Assembly (NCBI GenBank): GCA_016703325.1
Contig: JADJCH010000034.1
Span: forward strand, 1-27,554
From: Burkholderiales bacterium
GTDB taxonomy: Bacteria > Pseudomonadota > Gammaproteobacteria > Burkholderiales > Burkholderiaceae_C
Direction of reading: 5' to 3'
DNA: 27,554 nucleotides
Part shown: piece by piece, positions 7,537 to 15,670 of the stretch
Layout of the letters: the number at the start of each line of letters is the position of its first letter
Numbering within the stretch: the first letter of the stretch is position 1
Notes under the pieces: model-generated
Told to the model about the DNA's origin: nothing
What the model saw: the letters and a program-made list of their open reading frames with translations, nothing else
Database searches by the model: none
Translations under genes and position numbers: made by a program

Positions 7537-8772
7537 ATGACAGCTTCACTGACGCCAGGTGCTTTGAACGGCATCAAGGTCCTCGATCTTTCGCGGGTGC
7601 TGGCCGGCCCCTGGGCCGGACAGATGCTGGCCGACCTGGGGGCGGATGTGGTCAAGGTGGAGCGGCCCGAGGGCGGTGACGACACCCGGGCCTGGGGGCC
7701 GCCCTGGTTGAAGGACGGTGAAGGCCGCGACACCGAGGACGCGGCCTACTTCTGCTGCGCCAACCGCAACAAGCGTTCCATCGCCATCGACATCGCCCGC
7801 CCGGAAGGGCAGGCGCTGGTGCGCCGCCTGGCGCTGCAGGCCGATGTGCTGCTGGAGAACTTCAAGGTCGGTGGCCTGCAGCAGTACGGGCTGGACTTCC
7901 ACAGCCTGTGCCCGCTCAACCCTCGGCTGGTGTACTGCTCGATCACCGGTTTTGGCCAGGACGGGCCCTATGCCCAGCGGCCCGGCTACGACTTCCTGAT
8001 CCAGGGCATGGGCGGCCTGATGAGCGTCACCGGGCCGGCGGAGTCGGCGCAGGTGCCCGGCGAGGCCGCTGCCGACGGCCAGGGGCCGCAGAAGGTGGGC
8101 GTGGCGCTGGTGGACATCCTCACCGGGCTGCATGCGGTGATCGGTGTGCTGGCGGCGCTGCGCCACCGTGACCTCACCGGGCAAGGGCAGCACATCGACC
8201 TGGCGCTGCTGGACGTGCAGGTCGCGGCGCTGGCCAACCAGACCGCCAACTACCTGATCGGCGGCAAGGTGCCCCGGCGCATGGGCAATGCGCACCCGAA
8301 CATCGTGCCGTACCAGGACTTTCCCACCGCCGACGGGGACATGATCATCGCAGTGGGCAACGACGCCCAGTTCGCCCGCCTGGCCGATTCGCTGGGCCAT
8401 GCGGACTGGGGGCGCGACGAGCGCTACGCCACCAATGCGGCGCGGGTGGCGAACCGGGTCGAGTTGATCCGGCAGATGCGCCTGGCGACCCTGCAGCGCA
8501 GCACCCAGGACTGGATCGAGCGGCTGGAGCGGGCCAACGTGCCCTGCGGGCCGATCAACAACCTGGAGGCGGTGTTCGCCGACCCGCAGGTGCTGGCGCG
8601 GGGGCTGCGGGTCGAGCTGCCGCATGGCCTGGGCATCACCGTGCCGGGTGTGGCCAACCCGATCCGCCTGTCCGCCACGCCGGTGCAGTACCACTGGGCA
8701 CCACCGAGGCTGGGGGAGCATGGGGAGGCGGTGCTGCGCGACTGGCTGGGCGAAGGGTCGGCCTGCGCCTGA
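7537..8772 (+). CDS. Family III (CaiB/BaiF) CoA-transferase, probably succinyl-CoA:glutarate type
   Basis: A 411-residue protein with the family III N-terminus (GIKVLDLSRVLAGPWAGQMLADLGADVVKVE), the NRNKRSIAID segment and the catalytic aspartate D193 in VGVALVDILTG, which forms the acyl-anhydride intermediate in this family. It lies 105 bp after gcdH on the same strand, in the order seen where the enzyme activates glutarate with succinyl-CoA before dehydrogenation. The glutarate substrate is inferred from that neighbour; other dicarboxylates are possible. There is no strong Shine-Dalgarno at the ATG. Confidence 0.87.
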   Translation: MTASLTPGALNGIKVLDLSRVLAGPWAGQMLADLGADVVKVERPEGGDDTRAWGPPWLKDGEGRDTEDAAYFCCANRNKRSIAIDIARPEGQALVRRLALQADVLLENFKVGGLQQYGLDFHSLCPLNPRLVYCSITGFGQDGPYAQRPGYDFLIQGMGGLMSVTGPAESAQVPGEAAADGQGPQKVGVALVDILTGLHAVIGVLAALRHRDLTGQGQHIDLALLDVQVAALANQTANYLIGGKVPRRMGNAHPNIVPYQDFPTADGDMIIAVGNDAQFARLADSLGHADWGRDERYATNAARVANRVELIRQMRLATLQRSTQDWIERLERANVPCGPINNLEAVFADPQVLARGLRVELPHGLGITVPGVANPIRLSATPVQYHWAPPRLGEHGEAVLRDWLGEGSACA

Positions 8773-8797
8773 CACCAGGCCAGGCCTGCGCCGCGCT

Positions 8798-8817
8798 CTG
8801 CCCCATCCGCCGGGCAG
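8798..8817. terminator. Small hairpin between convergent genes
   Basis: CTGCCC (8798-8803) pairs with GGGCAG (8812-8817) around an 8-nt loop in the 70-bp gap between the CoA-transferase stop and the pseudo-receiver gene stop. The stem is short and has no U-run; weak candidate. Confidence 0.25.
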
Positions 8818-8842
8818 CGGCTGGAGCCTCCTGGAGCTGCTT

Positions 8843-10468
8843 TCAGCTGCGCAGCGCCAGGGCGCCGGCCTGCCGGCCGGTGTCGTTGAGGCTGACGCGG
8901 GTGCCCTTGGAGCAGTACTGCTCCTTGAGCGCTTCCACCCGGGCCATCATCGCCTCGTAGAGATCGATGCGCTCCCGGTGGCGCTGCAGCACCAGCCCGG
9001 CCAGTTCGATCAGCTTGGCGTTGAGGGTCTCCTCGCCCTGTTTGAGCAGGGTCTGCACTGCCACGGCGGGTGAGCCCTTCACGCTGTGGGTCATGGCCTG
9101 TTCGGCCATCACGCCGATGCGGGCATGGGCGTCGTGCACCTGGCGCTGGTACTCGGCATGACCGAAGGCCGCAGCGCAGAGCAGTTCGGTGCCCGCCTTG
9201 GACACCGCAAACCGCAGCGCGATCGCATTCACCCAGAGCTCTGCGTCCTGCAGCTGCACCTCGGTGCGTGACAGGCGGGTCAGCAAGGCCATGAAGTTGG
9301 TGGCCGCCTCGAAGTCGAAGTCGCCCTCGCGGGTGTGCCTGGACAGCCCCTTGACCTTCGAAACCACCTGGACGATCTGCCGCCCGGCCACGCTGCGCAG
9401 AACGTCGCCGAGGGCCAGGAAGCGCTGGATGCGTGAGCTCTCCGGATGGCGTTCGCTGGCATGCTGAAGGTTGTCCACCGCACGCATCATGCCGCGCAGG
9501 TCGGCCGTCTCGAACTTCAACAGCGCTTGCAGCACCAGGCTCTCCAGGTCGAACATCTTGCTGGAGATGCCGGTGGAAACCGCTTTGTCCAGGGCCTTCT
9601 CGGCCTCCGCAAACTCGCCGGCGAAAAAGGCCAGCATGCCCTGCTTCTGGAGCCGGCCGATGCTGCCGGGTGTCAGCTCGCAGGCCTTGCGGTAAGTGTC
9701 CAGCGCAGAGCCCAGGTCTCCCTGTTCCACCTGGACGCGACCCATCACGTCGTAGGCGTCGGCATAGGAAGGGTTGGCGGAGATCAGCGACTCCAGCGTG
9801 CGGCGGGCCTGATCGTGGGCGCCGCCTTCCACCTCCGCACGGGCCACACCCAGCTTGGCCCAGGGCAGGGCGCGGGCCTCGCGCACCGCCTCGAACATGC
9901 GGCGAGCCGCGTCGTGCCGGCCCAGGCGCAGCAGCAGCTCGGCACCCACCCGGGCCGCGTAGAGCCAGTACTCGTCCCGATCGGAGAAGCGTTTCAGACA
10001 CAACAAGGCGGCCTTGTCGTACTGGCGCATCTCCATGGCCTCGAAGATGTCGCTGAGCACCCGCTTGCGTCGGCGTGCCTGGGTCAGTCGTTCGCCCAGG
10101 GCGGCGGCGTTGTGGGGTTTGAGCAGGTAGCTGTCCAGTGCCGACTCGGCCGCCTCCGCCACCTTGGCGTAGGAGGCTTCGCCGGTCACCATGATGAACA
10201 CGGTGGAGTAGGGCAGCAGGTGGTTGCGGCGCAGCTCATCGAGCAGGCCCTGGCCGTCCATGCCCCGATCGTCGAAATGCTGCTCGCACAGCACCACGTC
10301 GAACATGCGCTCCTCCAGGATCCGCAGGGCATCGGCAGGTCGGCTGGTCTGCGCCACGGTGCCCACGCCCCAGTCGCGCAGCATGGCCACCTGCGTGCTG
10401 CGGGAGGTGGGGTTGCCGTCGATCACGAGGGCGCGGCAGTCGCCGATCTGGGGGTCGAGCAGTTGCAT
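8843..10468 (-). CDS. Receiver-domain protein with TPR region; phospho-acceptor Asp replaced by Glu
   Basis: A 541-residue cytoplasmic protein. Residues ~12-120 form a CheY-like receiver: D17 in VIDGN, T95 in MVTGEAS and K117 in LLKPHN are at the expected places. The phosphorylated aspartate position in FDVVLCEQHF is E62, and only one of the usual paired N-terminal acids is present. From ~135 to 300 there are TPR-like helices (YADAYDVMGRVQVEQGDLGSALDTYRKA region), then a longer helical C-terminus of unknown function. The protein may be a constitutive phospho-mimic or a pseudo-receiver. I chose ATG 10468 since it begins just before the receiver; a TTG at 10540 is possible. It has no adjacent kinase gene. 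A terminator separates it from dnaJ. Confidence 0.75.
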   Translation of the reverse strand: MQLLDPQIGDCRALVIDGNPTSRSTQVAMLRDWGVGTVAQTSRPADALRILEERMFDVVLCEQHFDDRGMDGQGLLDELRRNHLLPYSTVFIMVTGEASYAKVAEAAESALDSYLLKPHNAAALGERLTQARRRKRVLSDIFEAMEMRQYDKAALLCLKRFSDRDEYWLYAARVGAELLLRLGRHDAARRMFEAVREARALPWAKLGVARAEVEGGAHDQARRTLESLISANPSYADAYDVMGRVQVEQGDLGSALDTYRKACELTPGSIGRLQKQGMLAFFAGEFAEAEKALDKAVSTGISSKMFDLESLVLQALLKFETADLRGMMRAVDNLQHASERHPESSRIQRFLALGDVLRSVAGRQIVQVVSKVKGLSRHTREGDFDFEAATNFMALLTRLSRTEVQLQDAELWVNAIALRFAVSKAGTELLCAAAFGHAEYQRQVHDAHARIGVMAEQAMTHSVKGSPAVAVQTLLKQGEETLNAKLIELAGLVLQRHRERIDLYEAMMARVEALKEQYCSKGTRVSLNDTGRQAGALALRS

Positions 10469-10530
10469 GCAGCAGCGGAAGGTGGGTGTCGCAGGATGGA
10501 TCGGCAGTCCAGCCGCAACCTGAAGCGAAA

Positions 10531-10550
10531 ACCCCCGCAACAGCGGGGGT
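10531..10550 (-). terminator. Terminator of the grpE-dnaK-dnaJ operon
   Basis: On the minus strand ACCCCCGC / GCGGGGGT with a 4-nt loop is followed by a short T-run (plus-strand A4 at 10528-10531). It lies ~35 bp past the dnaJ stop. Confidence 0.75.
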
Positions 10551-10584
10551 GGGCAAAGGCGGCAGGGACGGAGCGGGTGTTCGA

Positions 10585-11739
10585 CTACTTGAAGAAGTCC
10601 TTCATCCGGTCGGTCCAGCTCTTGGCGTTGGGCGAGTGTTTGTCGCCCCCCTTCTTGAGCGAGTCGTCCAGGTCCTTGAGCAGCTTGCGCTGGTGCTCGG
10701 TGAGTTTGACCGGCACTTCCACCTGGATGTGGCAGTACAGATCACCCGGGTAGTTGGAGCGAATGCCCTTGATGCCCTTGGCGCGCAGGCGGAAGGTCTT
10801 GCCGTGCTGCGTGCCTTCGGGCAGGTCGATCTCCGCCTCGCCGCCCAGTGTCGGGATGGTGACCGAGCCGCCCAGCGACGCGGTGATGATGCTCACCGGC
10901 ACGGTGCAGTGCAGGTCGTCGCCATCGCGCTCGAAGATGTCGTGCTGCTTGATGCGGATCTCGACGTACAGATCCCCCGGCGGCCCGCCGTGCATGCCCG
11001 GCTCGCCGTGGCCACGCAGGGCAATGCGCTGGCCTTCGTTGATGCCCGCCGGGATCTTGACCTCCAGCGTCTTCTGCTTCTTGATCTTGCCCGCGCCGTT
11101 GCAGCTGGTGCAAGGGTCGGGGATCACCTTGCCGGTACCGTGGCAGTGCGGGCAGGTCTGCTGGATGCTGAAGAAGCCCTGGCGCAGGTGCACCGTGCCT
11201 GAGCCGTGGCAGGTGCTGCAGGTCTTGGCGCTGGTGCCGGGTTTGGCGCCGGTGCCGTGGCAGGTGTCGCATTCCTCCCAGGTGGGGATGCGGATCTGCG
11301 TTTCCTTGCCCCGGGCGGCCTCCTCCAGCGTGATCTCCATCGCGTAGGACAGATCCGCTCCGCGGTAGACCTGCTGGCCTCCGCCCGGTCGGCGCCCACC
11401 GCCCTGGCCACTAAAGATGTCGCCGAAGATGTCGCCAAAGGCCTCCGCAAAACCGCCGAAGCCTTCGCCGCCCGCACCCGGACGGAAGCCCGCGCCGCCC
11501 GCATTGGGGTCCACGCCGGCGTGGCCGAACTGGTCGTAGGCGGCACGTTTTTGCGCATCCGAGAGCATCTCGTAGGCCTCTTTGCCCTCTTTGAACTTCT
11601 CTTCGGCCGCTTTCGCACCGTCCCCCTGGTTGCGGTCGGGGTGGTGCTTCATGGCCAGCTTGCGGTAGGCCTTCTTGATGTCGTCCTCGCTGGCGTTCTT
11701 GGCCACCCCGAGGACTTCGTAGTAATCGCGCTTTGCCAT
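10585..11739 (-). CDS. dnaJ: Chaperone DnaJ (Hsp40, type I)
   Basis: The co-chaperone that delivers unfolded proteins to DnaK and stimulates its ATPase. The 384-residue protein has, in order: the J domain with HPD at 33-35, a Gly/Phe-rich linker (GGAGFRPGAGGEGFGGF), a zinc domain with four CxxCxGxG motifs (CDTCHGTG, CSTCHGSG, CPHCHGTG, CTSCNGAG), and the C-terminal substrate-binding domains. All four zinc motifs are intact. It is third in the operon, 122 bp after dnaK, and is followed by a terminator. Confidence 0.97.
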   Translation of the reverse strand: MAKRDYYEVLGVAKNASEDDIKKAYRKLAMKHHPDRNQGDGAKAAEEKFKEGKEAYEMLSDAQKRAAYDQFGHAGVDPNAGGAGFRPGAGGEGFGGFAEAFGDIFGDIFSGQGGGRRPGGGQQVYRGADLSYAMEITLEEAARGKETQIRIPTWEECDTCHGTGAKPGTSAKTCSTCHGSGTVHLRQGFFSIQQTCPHCHGTGKVIPDPCTSCNGAGKIKKQKTLEVKIPAGINEGQRIALRGHGEPGMHGGPPGDLYVEIRIKQHDIFERDGDDLHCTVPVSIITASLGGSVTIPTLGGEAEIDLPEGTQHGKTFRLRAKGIKGIRSNYPGDLYCHIQVEVPVKLTEHQRKLLKDLDDSLKKGGDKHSPNAKSWTDRMKDFFK

Positions 11740-11825
11740 GGATCGTGCTCGTTACCTGGGAAGCGAAACCGCCGCGCCGACGCAGCCAGGGCGGTCAGCC
11801 CGGCGCTTCGGACGCGGCGCAGATG

Positions 11826-11857
11826 CCGGTCGGCCCTGGAGGGCCAGGGCCGGCCCG
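11826..11857 (-). other. Strong hairpin between dnaK and dnaJ
   Basis: CGGCCCTGG (11831-11839) pairs with CCAGGGCCG (11844-11852) around AGGG, with further G-C pairs outward. It starts 4 bp after the dnaK stop. With no T-run it is more likely an mRNA stability or partial attenuation element than a full terminator; dnaJ has no evident own promoter in the 122-bp gap. Confidence 0.4.
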
Positions 11858-11861
11858 GGGA

Positions 11862-13811
11862 TCACTTCTTGACTTCCTTGAACTCGGCGTCCACCACATC
11901 CGGATCGGCCGACTTGCCGTCCGCCTTCGGGGCCTCTGCACCGGCAGCGCCAGCGGCGGCACCCGCGCCGGCCGCAGCCTGCTGGGCCTGCATGTCGGCG
12001 TAGACCTTTTCGCCCAGCTTCTGGCTGGCGGTCATCAGGGCTTCGGTCTTGGCCTCGAGATCGGCCTTGTCGTCGCTCTTGAGCGCTTCCTCGGCGTCCT
12101 TCAGCGCGGCCTCGATCTTCTCCTTCTCTCCGGCATCCAGCTTGTCGCCGTGCTCGGACAGGCTCTTCCTGACCGAGTGGATCATCGCGTCGGCCTGGTT
12201 GCGCGCGGTGACGAGTTCGAGCTTCTTCTTGTCCTCGGCCGCATTGACCTCGGCATCGCGCACCATCTTCTGGATCTCCTCCTCGGACAGACCCGAGTTG
12301 GCCTTGATGGTGATCTTGTTCTCCTTGCCGGTGCCCTTGTCCTTGGCGCCCACATGCAGGATGCCGTTGGCGTCGATGTCGAAGCTCACCTCGATCTGCG
12401 GCACGCCGCGCGGCGCGGGCGGAATGCCTTCCAGATTGAACTCACCCAGGCTCTTGTTGCCCGAGGCCATCTCGCGCTCACCCTGGTAGACCTTGATGGT
12501 CACGGCCGGCTGGTTGTCGTCGGCGGTGGAGAAGGTCTGGCTGAACTTGGTCGGGATGGTGGTGTTCTTGGTGATCATCTTCGTCATCACACCGCCCAGG
12601 GTCTCGATGCCCAGGGACAGCGGGGTGACGTCCAGCAGCAGCACGTCCTTGCGCTCGCCGCCCAGCACCTGGCCCTGGATGGCCGCGCCCACGGCGACGG
12701 CCTCATCCGGGTTGACGTCCTTGCGCGGCTCCTTGCCGAAGAACTCCTTGACCTTTTCCTGCACCTTGGGCATGCGGCTCATGCCGCCCACCAGGATCAC
12801 GTCGTCAATGGCGCTGACCGCCACGCCCGCATCCTTGATCGCGGTGCGGCAGGGGGCGATGGTGCGCTCGATCAGGTCCTCCACCAGCGCTTCCAGCTTG
12901 GCGCGGGTGAGCTTGATGTTCAGGTGCTTCGGGCCCGACGCATCGGCGGTGATGTAGGGCAGGTTGACGTCGGTCTGCGTGCTGTTGGACAGCTCGATCT
13001 TGGCCTTCTCGGCCGCTTCCTTCAGGCGCTGCAGGGCCAGCACGTCACGGGTCAGGTCGACGCCCTGTTCCTTCTTGAACTCGGTGACGATGTAGTCAAT
13101 GATGCGCTGGTCGAAGTCCTCGCCACCCAGGAAGGTGTCGCCGTTGGTGGACAGCACCTCGAACTGCTTTTCGCCATCGACGTCGGCGATCTCGATGATC
13201 GAGATGTCGAAGGTGCCGCCGCCCAGGTCGAACACCGCGATCTTGCGGTCGCCCTTGCCGTGTTTGTCCAGGCCGAAGGCCAGGGCCGCGGCGGTAGGCT
13301 CGTTGATGATGCGCTTGACGTCCAGACCGGCGATGCGGCCTGCGTCCTTGGTGGCCTGGCGCTGGCTGTCGTTGAAGTAGGCCGGCACCGTGATGACGGC
13401 CTCGGTCACTTCTTCACCGAGGTAGTCCTCGGCGGTCTTCTTCATCTTGCGCAGCACCTCGGCGGACACCTGCGGGGGCGCCATCTTCTTGCCGCGCACT
13501 TCCACCCAGGCGTCGCCGTTGTCGGCCGCCTTGATGCTGTAGGGCATCAGGTCGATGTCCTTCTGCACTTCCTTCTCGGTGAACTTGCGGCCGATCAGGC
13601 GCTTGACGGCGTACAGCGTGTTGCGCGGGTTGGTGACGGCCTGACGCTTCGCGGAAGCGCCCACCAGGATCTCGCCGTCCTCCTGGTACGCAATGATCGA
13701 AGGCGTCGTGCGTGCGCCTTCGCTGTTCTCGATCACCTTGGTGCTGTTGCCTTCCATGATGGCGACGCAGCTGTTGGTGGTGCCGAGGTCGATGCCGATG
13801 ATCTTGCCCAT
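11862..13811 (-). CDS. dnaK: Chaperone DnaK (Hsp70)
   Basis: The cytoplasmic ATP-dependent chaperone that binds exposed hydrophobic segments. The 649-residue product starts MGKIIGIDLGTTNSCVA (phosphate-binding loop) and contains AVITVPAYFNDSQRQAT, the second phosphate region IAVFDLGGGTFDISI, the adenosine segment ILVGGMSRMPKVQ, the interdomain linker DVLLLDVTPLSLGIET and the Ala/Gly-rich tail ending DAEFKEVKK. AGGAG lies 8 bases before ATG 13811; longer open frame upstream is not used. Second gene of the operon, 102 bp after grpE. Confidence 0.98.
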   Translation of the reverse strand: MGKIIGIDLGTTNSCVAIMEGNSTKVIENSEGARTTPSIIAYQEDGEILVGASAKRQAVTNPRNTLYAVKRLIGRKFTEKEVQKDIDLMPYSIKAADNGDAWVEVRGKKMAPPQVSAEVLRKMKKTAEDYLGEEVTEAVITVPAYFNDSQRQATKDAGRIAGLDVKRIINEPTAAALAFGLDKHGKGDRKIAVFDLGGGTFDISIIEIADVDGEKQFEVLSTNGDTFLGGEDFDQRIIDYIVTEFKKEQGVDLTRDVLALQRLKEAAEKAKIELSNSTQTDVNLPYITADASGPKHLNIKLTRAKLEALVEDLIERTIAPCRTAIKDAGVAVSAIDDVILVGGMSRMPKVQEKVKEFFGKEPRKDVNPDEAVAVGAAIQGQVLGGERKDVLLLDVTPLSLGIETLGGVMTKMITKNTTIPTKFSQTFSTADDNQPAVTIKVYQGEREMASGNKSLGEFNLEGIPPAPRGVPQIEVSFDIDANGILHVGAKDKGTGKENKITIKANSGLSEEEIQKMVRDAEVNAAEDKKKLELVTARNQADAMIHSVRKSLSEHGDKLDAGEKEKIEAALKDAEEALKSDDKADLEAKTEALMTASQKLGEKVYADMQAQQAAAGAGAAAGAAGAEAPKADGKSADPDVVDAEFKEVKK

Positions 13812-13913
13812 GAGGGTGCTCCTATGTCTGGTTGTCACGCAGGTGTGGATCGACCGCGTGATTTCAATCTGTGAAACAGGGTTTTTTGTCCGGTCAGCCG
13901 CAGGGGCCGCCAC

Positions 13914-14474
13914 TCACTTCGGCGCGGCCACGGTGACCAGCGCGGGGCGCAGCACGCGCTCGGCAATCATGTAGCCCTTCTGCAGCACGGTGACCACGGT
14001 GTTGGCGTCCTGATCGGCCGGCACCACCGAGATGGCCTGGTGCTGGTGGGGGTCGAACTTGGTGCCCGCGGGCGGGTTGACCTCCAGCACCTTGTTGCGC
14101 TCAAGCGCTGCGGCCAGCTGGCGCAGGGTGGCGTGCACCCCTTCGAGCATCTGCTCGGGCGAGCCCTTGCCACTGGCATGGGTGGCGATCGCCATCTCCA
14201 GGCTGTCCTTGACCGGCAGCAGGCTCTCGGCGAACGACTCCAGCGCGAACTTGCGCGACTTGGCCACCTCCTCGTCGGCGCGGCGGCGGGTGTTGTCCGC
14301 CTCGGCTTTGGCGCGCAGGTAGGCGTCGGCGAGTTCGATGTTCTTGGCCTCCAGCTCGGCCAGGCGGGCGGTCAGCTCGCCGGCGGGGTCGGCAGGGGCG
14401 TTGGGGGCCGCCACGTCGGCGGCCTCGGCGGGCTGGGTATCCTGGAAAGAGGCGGTGGTGTGGGCTTCGGACAT
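13914..14474 (-). CDS. grpE: Nucleotide exchange factor GrpE
   Basis: Dimeric exchange factor that releases ADP from DnaK. It has an Ala/Pro-rich tail, a long coiled coil (LTARLAELEAKNIELADAYL... ADNTRRRADEEVAKSRKFA) and the C-terminal beta domain with GTKFDPHQHQAIS and GYMIAERVLRPALVTVA. About 186 residues from ATG 14474, which has GGAA 4-5 bases upstream; ATG 14483 (three residues longer) is the alternative. First gene of the heat-shock operon under a sigma-32-like promoter. Confidence 0.94.
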   Translation of the reverse strand: MSEAHTTASFQDTQPAEAADVAAPNAPADPAGELTARLAELEAKNIELADAYLRAKAEADNTRRRADEEVAKSRKFALESFAESLLPVKDSLEMAIATHASGKGSPEQMLEGVHATLRQLAAALERNKVLEVNPPAGTKFDPHQHQAISVVPADQDANTVVTVLQKGYMIAERVLRPALVTVAAPK

Positions 14475-14531
14475 GGGTTCCATTCCAATTGCGACCCGGT
14501 TTCCTGCCGAGTCCGTCTGTATCGGGCCAGC

Positions 14532-14559
14532 ATCTGGGGCTGCGGAGGAACACTTCAAG
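14532..14559 (-). promoter_or_regulatory. Sigma-32 heat-shock promoter of grpE-dnaK-dnaJ
   Basis: On the minus strand CTTGAA (14559-14554), a 14-bp spacer and CCCCAGAT (14539-14532) match the sigma-32 consensus CTTGAA / CCCCATNT with one base different. It is ~60 bp upstream of grpE, as expected for this operon. Confidence 0.8.
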
Positions 14560-14734
14560 ACCTGGCGAGGGGATTGATTTGTGATTTTTTGCACAGTTGC
14601 GGGTGACTGTGTGGTTCTGCTGGGAACTCCTCCCGGGATTTTCCAGGGGTGGATGGATTTGCCGGTTCTGGTCTGGGCACAATAGCTGGGAATTCATCCC
14701 ATCGTTTCAGTCCGCCGGAATCGAGCCGGCCGCC

Positions 14735-15670
14735 ATGGACCCTGCACTTCCACCCGCCGATCCCGCCTCACCTCCTGCAGACCTGCGGGGGCAACGCAGC
14801 CTGGATGCCGCCCTGCTGGTGCTGTCCCCGCTGGTGCGCTGGCTGCTGCGCAACGGGGTGAACTACGGTGCCCTGGCGCAGGGCCTGAAGCAGGTGTTTC
14901 TGGACCAGGGGCGACAGGAGCTGCAGCTGCGCGGCAGCAAGGTGACCGATTCCGCCCTGAGCGTCTTGTCCGGGGTGCACCGCAAGGACGTGCGAGCCCT
15001 GGGCGGCCTGCCGCTGGCGCAGGTGCCGCTGCAGCCCAGTCCGGCGTCGATGGTGTTCACCCGCTGGATCACCGATGCCCGCCTGCGCGAGATCGGGCCG
15101 GACGGGCAGCAGCGGCCACGCCAGATGCTGCTGCGCCAGGGGGACTGGCCGAGTTTTGAATCGCTGGCCCGTGAGGTGTCCAGCGATGTCCATCCCCGCA
15201 CCCTGCTGGACGAGCTCCTGCGCCTGGGCTTGGTGGAACTGCGGGGCGAAGAGGTGAGCCTGCGCCGCGAACGTTTTGTGCCGGATGCGGCGGAGCTGGA
15301 GGCCGCGCAGACCCTGGCGGTGAACGTGGCCGACCACCTTCGCGCCGCGGTGCACAATCTTGGTGCGAACGATGGCATGAAGCTGCTGGAGCAGAGCGTG
15401 TACGCCAGCGGGCTCAGCGAGGCTTCGGCCCGGGAGCTCGGTGAGCTGGCGCGCGAACTCTGGACGGGCGCCTTCGATGCGATGGTTCGGGAAGCCACCG
15501 GGCGCTGGCAGGAAGACGAGGCCCGGCGGGGCCGGGGCGAGGACCTGGGCGAACCGGTGCGCATGCGCTTCGGCGCGTACTTCTATCGTGAGCAGGAGCT
15601 TGAGGAGCCGGCAACGGCGGACCGGGCTGCTGCTGCGCAGGCGAATCGAGGAGCAGGTGATGCGGCTTGA
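14735..15670 (+). CDS. DUF6502 family protein
   Basis: A 311-residue soluble protein without signal peptide. The N-terminal third (LVRWLLRNGVNYGALAQGLKQVFLDQG, then KVTDSALSVLSGVHRKDV) reads like a helix-turn-helix segment, and SFESLAREVSSDVHPRTLLDELLRLGLVEL like a second winged-helix-type unit, so a DNA-binding regulator is plausible though unproven for the family. It overlaps the next gene by 11 bp, a pairing I associate with DUF6502/DUF5666 neighbours in Burkholderiales. Starts from the ATG at 14735 in the gap divergent to grpE. Confidence 0.7.
   Translation: MDPALPPADPASPPADLRGQRSLDAALLVLSPLVRWLLRNGVNYGALAQGLKQVFLDQGRQELQLRGSKVTDSALSVLSGVHRKDVRALGGLPLAQVPLQPSPASMVFTRWITDARLREIGPDGQQRPRQMLLRQGDWPSFESLAREVSSDVHPRTLLDELLRLGLVELRGEEVSLRRERFVPDAAELEAAQTLAVNVADHLRAAVHNLGANDGMKLLEQSVYASGLSEASARELGELARELWTGAFDAMVREATGRWQEDEARRGRGEDLGEPVRMRFGAYFYREQELEEPATADRAAAAQANRGAGDAA

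Noticed and set aside
11733..13874. A 713-residue plus-strand frame opposite dnaK.
   Set aside because: Well-known antisense open frame of hsp70 genes; dnaK itself is fully conserved on the other strand.
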